From a virus, in the IMG/VR virus record IMGVR_UViG_3300006805_000116, positions 1 to 29,323 of that record: DNA of 29,323 nucleotides. One strand, 5' to 3'. The translations under genes and the position numbers were made by a program. Positions 6,708 to 14,652 of this stretch are shown here, one piece after another. Within the stretch, counting starts at the first letter, position 1. Every line of letters starts with the position of its first letter. Below the pieces are notes generated by a model. That model was not told the origin of the DNA. It made no database searches and saw nothing but the letters and a program-made list of their open reading frames with translations.

Positions 6708-9481
6708 TGGCTAAGGTTCTCCACCAGATCCTGGCTCTGAACCGCGGGCTTGTCTCGCGGCTCGCGCTTGCCAGGACCGATCTCAAGCGCATGGCGCTGT
6801 CGGCCGACACCTACCAGAACTTCATGCCTCGCGTGATGGGCTCGATGATGCTGCGGCCGGGCCTCGAGTACATCGGCTCGACCAAGTCCAATGCGGCGTC
6901 GTTCCACATACCGTTCGTCCATGCGACAAACGACACGGCAATCATCGAACTGACCGACAGCGTCATGCGCGTGCGGATCGATGAGGTGGTGATTACCCGG
7001 CCCGCCGTCACGTCGAAGCTCAACGACTGGAGCGGCGCGGCCTTCGTGGCCGGGACCAACGTATCCAGCCTGTTCGTCAACCTGGCAGATGTCGACCTGT
7101 GGCAGGACAACGATGTGTCGGGCGGCGTCTCGACCTTCGCGACAGGCGGTTACATGAGCCTGCTCGGCAATGGCGTCGCGGCGGCAATCCGAGATCGATC
7201 GGTCGCCGTGTCCGGTGCCAACATCAGCGTCGAGCATGCGCTGGCCATCGTCGTCAATCGCGGCAACGTCACCCTGCGGATCGGCTCGACACTGGGCGGG
7301 GACGAGTACCTGACCGACAGAACCCTGCGACCCGGCCAGCATTCCATTGCCATCACGCCGACGGGCGACTTCTTCATCCGCCTGTCCAATGCCGACGACA
7401 TCACCGCCCTGGTCGACAGCGTGACGCTGGGCCAGTCGGCGGGCGACATGGAGCTCACAACCCCGTGGGCTGCCGCCAACCTCCAGTACGTCCGCTACGA
7501 GCAGTCTGGCGACGTGATCTTCGTGGCCTGCGACGGCATCGTCCAGAAGCGCATCGAGCGCCAGGGCGCGACCTCTCCGCGCTCGTGGTCGGTGGTCGAC
7601 TACCATCCCGACGACGGGCCTTTCCTGTCGCTGAACACAGGCCCCGTGCGGCTCAAGGGATCGGCGTTGACCGGCGACATCACGCTGACGGCAGAGACCG
7701 CCTTCTTCAAGTCGACCAACGTCGGCTCGCTGTTCCGGCTGACTTCCGCCGGCCAGCAGGTGACCAAGCGCATCCAGGCGCAGAACACCTTCTCCAACTA
7801 CATCCGCGTGACCGGCATTTCGACGGGGCGCGTGTTCAACATCACCCTGACCGGCCCTACCTTCACCGCCACGACCACGGTGACGCTGCAGCGGTCGGTC
7901 GGCACGCCGGGCTCGTGGACCGATGTCACGACCTACACGGCCGTCAACAACGTCAACTACAACGACACGCTCGACAACCAGATCATCTACTACCGGATCG
8001 GCGTAAAGACCGGCGCCTACACGGCAGCCGACGACCTGACGGCGGCACTGACGTTCTCTGCCGGCACGATCACTGGCGTCGTGCGGGCGACCGAATACCT
8101 GACCACAACGACGATGAGCGCGTCTGTGCTGACGGATCTCGGCCAGGCCGATGTCTACACACAGGACTGGTATGAGGGCGCGTGGTCGCCCCGCCGCGGC
8201 TACCCGTCGAGCGTCTGCCTGTTCGACGGTCGCCTGTTCTGGGCCGGCAAGGACAACATCTGGGGGTCGGCGTCCGACCTGTTCGACAGCTTCGATGACC
8301 TCGACACCGAGGCGGGCGATGCCAAGACGATCAAGAAGTCGCTGGGCTCCGGGCCTGTCGACAGCGTCAACTGGCTCCAGCCGGTGCTGCATCTTCTGAT
8401 CGGCACGCAGGGCGCATCGATCGTCGCCAAGGCGTCGTCCTTTGACGAGCCTCTGACGCAGACCAAGTTCGGCCTCAAGCCGGTGAGTAACAGCGGCACC
8501 TCGTCCATCATGGCGGCACGCATCGACACCTCGTGCATCTTCGTCTCGCGGTCGACCAGCCGCGTCACCGAGCTGTCCTACGATGGCGGCTCCTACACCT
8601 ACGTCCCCAACGACCTGACGGCAGTGATCCCTGAGATCGGCCTGCCGGGCGGCTTCGTGCGCGTGGCCGTCCAGCGTCACCCCGACACCCGCGTTCACTT
8701 CGTGCGCGCCGATGGCACCGTCTGCGTGCTGCTGTTCGACAAGATCGAGGGTGTCACCTGCTGGGTGACAGTCGTCACCGATGGCACGGTCGAGGATGTC
8801 GTCGTCCTGCCAGGCTCATCGACGGCGCCGGAAGAGGATCGCATCTACTACGTCGTCAACCGCACGATCGGCGCCTCGACCAAGCGGTACCTCGAGCGGT
8901 GGGCTTTCGAGGCCAAGGCGCAGGGTGCTGCCGACACACGGCTGGGCGACTCCGGTGTCTATCGCAGCAGTGCTGCCTCGGTTACGGTAACCGGCTTGAC
9001 GCACCTCGAGGGCGAGCAGGTCGTCGTGTGGGCCGATGGCGTCTGCCTGGCCGACGGCGAGAACCCCAAGCTGTTCACGGTCGCGAGCGGCGCGATCACC
9101 CTCGATACCGCAGCGGCCGTCGTCTACGCCGGCCTGCCCTATACCGCCAAGTGGCGCTCGGCAAAGCTCGCCGTCGCGTCGCAAGCCGGCGCCCCGCTGA
9201 CACAGCGTAAGAAGGTGGAAAGCCTCGGCGTCGTGCTGGCGGACACCCATCACAAGGGCCTCAAGTACGGCCCGACCTTCGACATCCTGGATGCCCTTCC
9301 TCAGATGGAAGCCGGCAAGCCTGTCGCCACCGACTACATCTGGACGGCCTACGACGCGCCGGCCTTCGAGTTCAATGGCGAATGGACGACCGATGCCCGC
9401 ATCTGCCTGCAGGCTGTGGCGCCGCGTCCCTGCACAGTGCTGGGCATCGTCATGGGGGTCGAGGGCCATGACAAGTCCTGA
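6707..9481 (+). CDS. Tail tubular protein B (nozzle)
   Basis: This 924-residue protein forms the hexameric nozzle below the adaptor ring, as T7 gp12 does (794 residues). I prefer the GTG at 6707, which overlaps the previous stop (TAGTG), over an ATG 114 bases upstream. From there the protein opens with the conserved stretch LNRGLVSRLALARTDLKRMA followed by a PRVMGSMMLRPGLEYIG motif seen in this family. The middle is all-beta with a Thr-rich repeat-like part around residues 370-480. Then comes WYEGAWSPRRGYPSSVCLFDGRLFWAG, typical of the propeller region, and a DTRVHFVRADGT segment. The 3' end overlaps the next start by 14 bases. Confidence 0.9.
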   Translation: MAKVLHQILALNRGLVSRLALARTDLKRMALSADTYQNFMPRVMGSMMLRPGLEYIGSTKSNAASFHIPFVHATNDTAIIELTDSVMRVRIDEVVITRPAVTSKLNDWSGAAFVAGTNVSSLFVNLADVDLWQDNDVSGGVSTFATGGYMSLLGNGVAAAIRDRSVAVSGANISVEHALAIVVNRGNVTLRIGSTLGGDEYLTDRTLRPGQHSIAITPTGDFFIRLSNADDITALVDSVTLGQSAGDMELTTPWAAANLQYVRYEQSGDVIFVACDGIVQKRIERQGATSPRSWSVVDYHPDDGPFLSLNTGPVRLKGSALTGDITLTAETAFFKSTNVGSLFRLTSAGQQVTKRIQAQNTFSNYIRVTGISTGRVFNITLTGPTFTATTTVTLQRSVGTPGSWTDVTTYTAVNNVNYNDTLDNQIIYYRIGVKTGAYTAADDLTAALTFSAGTITGVVRATEYLTTTTMSASVLTDLGQADVYTQDWYEGAWSPRRGYPSSVCLFDGRLFWAGKDNIWGSASDLFDSFDDLDTEAGDAKTIKKSLGSGPVDSVNWLQPVLHLLIGTQGASIVAKASSFDEPLTQTKFGLKPVSNSGTSSIMAARIDTSCIFVSRSTSRVTELSYDGGSYTYVPNDLTAVIPEIGLPGGFVRVAVQRHPDTRVHFVRADGTVCVLLFDKIEGVTCWVTVVTDGTVEDVVVLPGSSTAPEEDRIYYVVNRTIGASTKRYLERWAFEAKAQGAADTRLGDSGVYRSSAASVTVTGLTHLEGEQVVVWADGVCLADGENPKLFTVASGAITLDTAAAVVYAGLPYTAKWRSAKLAVASQAGAPLTQRKKVESLGVVLADTHHKGLKYGPTFDILDALPQMEAGKPVATDYIWTAYDAPAFEFNGEWTTDARICLQAVAPRPCTVLGIVMGVEGHDKS

Positions 9482-9839
9482 TGTCACCTTCACCGAGGCG
9501 ACCGCTGAGATGGCGACTGCCTACTATGGCTGCCAGCCGCCGTACTCGTTCAAGGGCTACGTTGCCCTGCACGAGGGCCGCCCGATCGGCGTTGGCGGCG
9601 TGTTCTTCTCTGGCGACAGGCCGGTGGCCTTCTCCGACATGAAGGACGAGATGCGGCCCATGCTGAAGGCGAAGGCTCGCGCCGTGCGCGTGCTGGAGAC
9701 GCTGATCCGCAGCTTCAAGGTGCCGGTCTATGCCGTCGCCGCCGAGTCCACGAGCGTCGGCCTGCTGACCAAGCTGGGCTTCACAGATACCCACCAGAAG
9801 GCCAGCGCGGGGCCTGTGATGATGCGAGAGCCGACATGA
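9468..9839 (+). CDS. GNAT-like acetyltransferase fold protein, 1
   Basis: This 123-residue protein starts at ATG 9468 behind a GGGGGTCGAGGG ribosome site, inside the end of the nozzle gene; an upstream in-frame ATG at 9291 gives only shadow sequence. It contains FKGYVALHEGRPIGVGGVFF (beta-alpha-beta of a GNAT core), a helix with RAVRVLETLIRSF, and an ending GLLTKLGFTDTHQ like the GNAT C-terminal beta-hairpin. The acetyl-CoA loop (Q/RxxGxG/A) is not obvious, so activity is uncertain. Small GNAT-like proteins are common just after tail tube genes of podophages. It overlaps the next gene by ATGA at 9836-9839. Confidence 0.7.
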   Translation: MTSPDVTFTEATAEMATAYYGCQPPYSFKGYVALHEGRPIGVGGVFFSGDRPVAFSDMKDEMRPMLKAKARAVRVLETLIRSFKVPVYAVAAESTSVGLLTKLGFTDTHQKASAGPVMMREPT

Positions 9840-10291
9840 GGGTCCAACCCAGCACCGTGGTTGAAATCGTCACATGGCCCGAACTACCAGCCCTCGCCGC
9901 CGAGTACGCCGCTGAGTCGAAGGCGGACGGCCTGCCTCCGGTGGTCAGCGATTGGGAAAGCTACGATCGGGCAGAGAAGGCCGGGATGCTGTATGTGTGG
10001 AGCGCCGTCGAGGACGGGCGCTTGATCGGCTTTATCAGTCTGGTCGTTGCACCCTCTCCGCGCTACGGCGTCCTGGTGGCACAGACCGAGAGTTGGTTCG
10101 TGACCAAGGCCCGACGCGGCACGGGCGCGGGATTGAGGCTGTTCAAGCTGGCCGACGAGAAGTCGCTCGAACTGACCGGCCGCCACCCGCAGGTCAACGC
10201 GCCCAACGACAGCGACCTGGCGAAGGTGCTGCCGGGCCTCGGTTATCGTCCCGTCGCCACCTCCTTCCTGAAGCCGGTGGCCCATGCATAG
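9836..10291 (+). CDS. GNAT-like acetyltransferase, 2
   Basis: This 151-residue protein has the GNAT layout: an N-terminal helix pair, then GRLIGFISLVV (beta strands), the acetyl-CoA-binding loop RRGTGAGLRLFKLAD, and a C-terminal GLGYRPVATSFLKP. The R-R-G-x-G-A-G loop is a good fit to the family signature, so this copy is the more credible enzyme of the two. The substrate is unknown. A virion or host-modifying role is suggested only by its place between the nozzle and the ejection-protein genes. The start overlaps the previous stop (ATGA). Confidence 0.8.
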   Translation: MRVQPSTVVEIVTWPELPALAAEYAAESKADGLPPVVSDWESYDRAEKAGMLYVWSAVEDGRLIGFISLVVAPSPRYGVLVAQTESWFVTKARRGTGAGLRLFKLADEKSLELTGRHPQVNAPNDSDLAKVLPGLGYRPVATSFLKPVAHA

Positions 10292-10742
10292 CCCCGCAGT
10301 CATTCGTCCGAACCTGCCGGCCATGACTCCCGGCGCGGTCGCCAAGGTGCGCGCGTTCGAGGACCATTCACTAGCGGTGCTGCCGCAAGACGAGATCGGC
10401 ACCGACCATTTGATCCATGCCGGCATGTATGCCCGCTCGATCACGCTGCCGGCTGGCTGTCATCTGACCGGCGCGCTGATCAAGCTCGCCACCATCCTGA
10501 TCGTAAGCGGCGATGCTGACGTTTATGTCGGTGGGCCTGCCATGGAACTGCGCGGCTACAACGTCGTGCCTGCCAGCGCGGGTCGCAAGCAACTGTTCAT
10601 TGCCCGCTCGGTCGTTCACCTGACGATGATCTTCCCGACGGATGCCGGGACGGTTCGTGAAGCCGAGATGGCGTTCACCGACGAGTATGAGCGGTTGTTC
10701 TCGAACAACTCGCCCAATCGCGTCACGATTACAGGGGAATAG
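10284..10742 (+). CDS. Cupin-like phage protein
   Basis: This 152-residue protein has a beta-rich core, with MYARSITLPAGCHLTGALIK followed by LIVSGDADVYVGGPAMEL and AGRKQLFIARSVVHLTMIFP. This strand order resembles small cupins, which fold as a double-stranded beta barrel; the metal-binding His of true cupins is only partly visible (IGTDHLIHAGMY). I recall similar genes following GNAT genes in other podophages, with no function assigned. It overlaps the previous gene by 8 bases and ends just before the first ejection gene. Confidence 0.65.
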   Translation: MHSPAVIRPNLPAMTPGAVAKVRAFEDHSLAVLPQDEIGTDHLIHAGMYARSITLPAGCHLTGALIKLATILIVSGDADVYVGGPAMELRGYNVVPASAGRKQLFIARSVVHLTMIFPTDAGTVREAEMAFTDEYERLFSNNSPNRVTITGE

Positions 10743-10745
10743 GCG

Positions 10746-11453
10746 ATGTCCGGTGGGATCAGCGCAACAACTATGATCGGCATGGCCTCTGCCGCCATGA
10801 CGGTGGTCAGCGGCGTGATGTCGTTCGCAGGCTCGCAGAACCAGGCCGGCGCGCAGGAGCAGGCGGGCAGGGTGGCACAACAGAACGCCATCCTGCGCCA
10901 GCAGCAACTGGAAGCGCAGGCCCGGCAGCAGGAGGGCGAGGCCGCCCAGAACCGTGCCGCAGCCAACGACAGCGCCGCGGCGGGGCAGCGCCAGATGATC
11001 GAGGCCAAGCGCAAGGGCGCGATCATGGCGGGCCGGGCGCAGGCTGTGATGGGTGCCTCGGGTGCCGGCGTCGATCCGTCGATGACGGCGGGTCTGCTCG
11101 CAGAGGGCAACTATGCGGGCGATGTCGCCAACTTCGAGGGCCAGCAGCGCGAGCGTGGCTACAAGAACGCCGCCAACGTCAACGACTACCAGGCGGCCTA
11201 CTCCCGCTACAGCGGAAAGGGCGCCGTCTGGCAGGGCGCGCAGACGCAGGCGGCCTACAACACAGCCGCCGGCAATACACGGTCGGCGGCCACGGGTGCC
11301 TTGATCGGCTCTGTCGCCAAGGCAGGCATTGGCCTCGCGGCGCAGTACGGCGGGGATTGGGGTGGGGGTGATACAGGCGTAGCCCAAAGCGAAACAGCCG
11401 CCGCCTACGCAACCCGCGGTATGGCCCCGATCATCTACGACCCGCTCGTCTGA
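10746..11453 (+). CDS. Internal virion (ejection) protein, gp14-like
   Basis: This 235-residue protein starts with a hydrophobic segment (ATTMIGMASAAMTVVSGVM, residues ~8-26) and continues with a long Gln/Ala-rich amphipathic helix region (QNQAGAQEQAGRVAQQNAI). A Gly-rich part near MGASGAGVDPSM follows. This plan matches the smallest of the three T7-type core proteins (gp14), which sits in the head core, leaves with the DNA, and lines the outer-membrane channel. ATG at 10746 follows the previous TAG by three bases. The gene is the first in the ejection-protein run. Confidence 0.85.
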   Translation: MSGGISATTMIGMASAAMTVVSGVMSFAGSQNQAGAQEQAGRVAQQNAILRQQQLEAQARQQEGEAAQNRAAANDSAAAGQRQMIEAKRKGAIMAGRAQAVMGASGAGVDPSMTAGLLAEGNYAGDVANFEGQQRERGYKNAANVNDYQAAYSRYSGKGAVWQGAQTQAAYNTAAGNTRSAATGALIGSVAKAGIGLAAQYGGDWGGGDTGVAQSETAAAYATRGMAPIIYDPLV

Positions 11454-11869
11454 TGTCCGTCGCCGCCTTCATCGCCGCTCGTGCGAAGCGCCCAGAACCG
11501 GCGCCGGAGAAGGCTGAGACCGAATCCGATGCCGCCGAGATCAAGGGCCTCGACAGCGTCATCAAGGCGATCGAGGGGCTGGGCGAGATCCTGAAGGATC
11601 AGGCCAAGGCCGACGCCGAGGACGACAAGGCAGAGCGCGAGGCCATGGCGAAGACCATGCAGGCTGTAAGCGATGAGCTTACACAGATCGTCCCCGCCAT
11701 TGCCGCCGCTGTCGGTGCCGCCATCCAGGCGCGCGAGGCGCAGCAGGACGCGCAGATGAAAATGATCTGCGACGCGCTGTGCGTGATGAAAGACGACACC
11801 GCCGCGGCACAGGATAAAACCAATGCGCTGCTCGAGCGCATCGCCGACTCTATGAAGGATATGGGCTGA
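11453..11869 (+). CDS. Coiled-coil protein in the ejection-gene run
   Basis: This 138-residue protein is Ala/Glu/Lys-rich and nearly all helix. Heptad-like repeats occur in the middle (KAIEGLGEILKDQAKADAED) and near the end (DKTNALLERIADSMKDM). No domain is recognised. The start overlaps the previous stop (TGATG) and the stop overlaps the next ATG in the same way, so it is coupled to both ejection genes and may be a core-assembly or chaperone-like protein. That role is inference. Confidence 0.7.
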   Translation: MSVAAFIAARAKRPEPAPEKAETESDAAEIKGLDSVIKAIEGLGEILKDQAKADAEDDKAEREAMAKTMQAVSDELTQIVPAIAAAVGAAIQAREAQQDAQMKMICDALCVMKDDTAAAQDKTNALLERIADSMKDMG

Positions 11870-14652
11870 TGGGCGTCACAATCCCCGAGGCTACCGATTA
11901 CGGCACCCCCGTTCCGCGCGCAGCGACGACCGTCCAGTCCTACAATGTCGGCCAGCCTGTGCAGCAGGATGTCGCCGCATGGACCTACGCCGCTCAGAGC
12001 GCCAAGGCCGCCGCCGATTCAGACGCCAAGGCGATGGAAGGCGTGGGCGTCGAGATTGCCAAGTGGTCGGACCAGCTCCAGACCACGCAGGCGCAGGACA
12101 GCCTCAACCAGCTTCGCGCACGCCGGCAGGAACTGACGACCGGCGACAACGGCTTCATGAAGGTGCAGGGCGGCAACGTCGTCAATCCGGTGAAGGGTGC
12201 CTCGATCTACGAGACGTTCCCGACCCAGTTCCAGGGCCACGCCGACGACATTGGCTCAAAGCTCTCTGGCAAGGCCGCGATGCTTTACAAGCAGGCGATG
12301 GCGGCCGAGATCACCGGCTTCAAGAGCGACGTTGCCCGGCACGGCCTTGCGGAGGGCGAGAAGTACCGCGGCGCTGTCCAGAAGGACACGCAGCTCCAGA
12401 TCGACAACAAGATTGCAGCCGCATCCGACCCGGCGGAAATCGACATTCTCATCAAGAGCAAGGTCGACAACGCCCGCCAGTATGCCACCTCGGTCGGCCT
12501 GCCGGGCGATGCGGCGGCCACTGCAGCCGGTTCCGACGCCGCTATGTTGGTGATCCAGAAGGCGGTCAATACCGGCGACAGCGGCGCGGCCTCTGCGGCC
12601 CTCACCAAGTACGGCACCTACCTCGACGCCAAGGACCGCATCAGGGTCGACGGCCTGGTGAAGACGCTTGCAAATCAGGACTCAGCGGTCGGTGAAGCGC
12701 GCGACATTCGTGCCGGTGTGCTGGGTGTCGGCCCGCCGCCCGACCCCAAGGACGCACCCGGCGTCGTCAAGCATTTCGAGGGTATCCTCTACAAGGCGAA
12801 GGTCGACACTGATGGCAAGTACCGTGTCGGCTACGGCTCCGACACCGTGACGCACCCGGATGGCACTCACTCACCCGTCACCAAAGACACGGTCGTGACC
12901 AAAGAAGACGCCGAACGTGACCTCGCGCGCCGGCTTCCCCAGTTCCAGGCCGGCATCAAGGAGAGGATCGGCAGCGCCGCATGGGATGCTCTCACGCCAG
13001 AGGCCAAGGCATCGGCAACGTCGATCGCCTACAACTACGGCTCCATCCCTGACCGCTTGGTCAAGTCTCTCCAGAGTGGAGACCCGGCGCAGATCGCGCA
13101 AGCCATCCGCGGCCTGTCGGGCGACAACGGCAGGATCAACGCGCGCCGCCGAGGCCTTGAGGCCGCAGGCGTAGGTGGGGCCAGCGGACAAGGGCAGTTG
13201 ACCCACGACGGCTTGCCGGCGCGAAAGAACCCGGATGGCTCTTATTCGACCGAGGTGTCGATCACTGTCCAGGATGAAAAACTCAACGGCGGCAAGCCCA
13301 CCAACATCCCGAGCCTGTGGGGCGGCAAAGAAGTCTCTCGAGAAGAGGCCGTCGACCTAGCCGTGAAGAGCGGCAATATCTACGTCGGCTTCAATTCGAT
13401 CGCCGAGGCCGAGGCTGCCGCCAAGGCCAAGAGCGCGGCCGGCGGGGCCGCGGCACCCCAGAACGGGGCGCTCTACAAAGATCCCGATGTCCTGCTGTAC
13501 CAACTCAACGAGCAATTTAAGGACATGACGATCGCGAACCAGGAGCGCAACGCCACCAACATCGGAAAGCGTACCCTAGTCCAGACGGAACTGGAACTCT
13601 GGCACACGGCGCAGAAGAAGCAGATCGAACAGATGCGCCTCGCGCAAAAGGTGAACCTGAACCAGGTGATGACGACCGGCGGTCCTGACGGCAAGGGGCC
13701 GACCCACGAGAAGCAGATCCCGACTGAACTGTGGGCTCAACTCTCGTTCCGTGAGCGCGAGAGCGTGACCAATATCATCAAGCACAATGCCAAAGGCACC
13801 GAGGCCGTCACCGACCAGAAGCACTGGCTTGAGATCCAGAAGGGCCTGACGAGCGCCGACCCCGTCGTGCGCCAGAAGTGGGCTGACTACGACCTGTGGG
13901 AGTCGAAGGACAAGCTCGACAACAAGGATCTGCAGGAGTTGGCGAAGATGCAAGGCGTCGTTCGCAAGGGTGATCCAGACAAGGAGATGGAGCAGTTCCG
14001 CACTACCGGCCAGATGGTTGACGATGCGCTGAAAAACGACCTCCGGGTAGACCCCTCACCCGATGCAGCTCCTGCGGATGCGGCCAGGGCCTACCGTTAC
14101 CGGCGCGATGTTCAGGATGCAATAACGGCGCTCCAGAATGCCAAAAAGCAGAAGCTGTTGCCCGAGGAGAGGCAGTCCATCATTGACGCCGCCACCCGTA
14201 AGGCGAGGCAGGAAATAGTTCAGGGCGATCTGGTCAACAAACACGCAACGCACGTTGCGAACTTCGCTCAGAAGATCACCGAAACATTGAACACCATCGG
14301 TGTCGACCCAACTCCCAGCAAGGCGGGCAACGACGCGGCCAAAGACGGTCACAAGTTCAAGTTGCAGGCAGAGGAATACCTCGGCGCCTTCGAGAAGAAA
14401 TACGGCGTGACCTCTTCGGATGCCGAGCAGCGCAAACTTCTCAGCATCCTCACTGAGAATGTTCCCGCTGTGGGGCTGTTGAACCAAGATACAACGGTGC
14501 CGCTCTGGAACATCAAGGCCCGGCAGATACCCAAGGCAGATAGAGCCTCGGTCGATAAGGCATTCGAGAGTCTGGGGGTGAAGAACCCGACCGACGATAT
14601 GATCACCAAACTCTACGTCGACACCCAGATTGTGAAGAGGTTCAAGCGATGA
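11869..14652 (+). CDS. Internal virion protein with lysozyme (GH24-like) domain
   Basis: This 927-residue ejection protein is expected to cut peptidoglycan to let DNA pass. The first ~290 residues are helical and resemble the gp15-type core. Residues ~300-437 hold a lysozyme domain of GH24 type: FEG (Glu304), Asp313 nine residues later, then VGYG, and a late NYG and ARRRGLEAAG motif. The usual Thr at the third catalytic position is Arg319 here. Residues ~440-520 contain a module with NPDGSYSTEVSITV and GKPTNIPSLWGG that I have seen in other phage virion lysozymes and structural proteins. The rest is helical. ATG overlaps the previous stop (TGATG) and the TGA overlaps the giant gene's ATG. Confidence 0.85.
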   Translation: MGVTIPEATDYGTPVPRAATTVQSYNVGQPVQQDVAAWTYAAQSAKAAADSDAKAMEGVGVEIAKWSDQLQTTQAQDSLNQLRARRQELTTGDNGFMKVQGGNVVNPVKGASIYETFPTQFQGHADDIGSKLSGKAAMLYKQAMAAEITGFKSDVARHGLAEGEKYRGAVQKDTQLQIDNKIAAASDPAEIDILIKSKVDNARQYATSVGLPGDAAATAAGSDAAMLVIQKAVNTGDSGAASAALTKYGTYLDAKDRIRVDGLVKTLANQDSAVGEARDIRAGVLGVGPPPDPKDAPGVVKHFEGILYKAKVDTDGKYRVGYGSDTVTHPDGTHSPVTKDTVVTKEDAERDLARRLPQFQAGIKERIGSAAWDALTPEAKASATSIAYNYGSIPDRLVKSLQSGDPAQIAQAIRGLSGDNGRINARRRGLEAAGVGGASGQGQLTHDGLPARKNPDGSYSTEVSITVQDEKLNGGKPTNIPSLWGGKEVSREEAVDLAVKSGNIYVGFNSIAEAEAAAKAKSAAGGAAAPQNGALYKDPDVLLYQLNEQFKDMTIANQERNATNIGKRTLVQTELELWHTAQKKQIEQMRLAQKVNLNQVMTTGGPDGKGPTHEKQIPTELWAQLSFRERESVTNIIKHNAKGTEAVTDQKHWLEIQKGLTSADPVVRQKWADYDLWESKDKLDNKDLQELAKMQGVVRKGDPDKEMEQFRTTGQMVDDALKNDLRVDPSPDAAPADAARAYRYRRDVQDAITALQNAKKQKLLPEERQSIIDAATRKARQEIVQGDLVNKHATHVANFAQKITETLNTIGVDPTPSKAGNDAAKDGHKFKLQAEEYLGAFEKKYGVTSSDAEQRKLLSILTENVPAVGLLNQDTTVPLWNIKARQIPKADRASVDKAFESLGVKNPTDDMITKLYVDTQIVKRFKR

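Noticed and set aside
9291-9467. Upstream ATG start for the first GNAT-like gene
   Set aside because: The extra part lies in the nozzle gene, is Arg/Ser/Pro-rich shadow sequence, and the ATG at 9468 has a good ribosome site.
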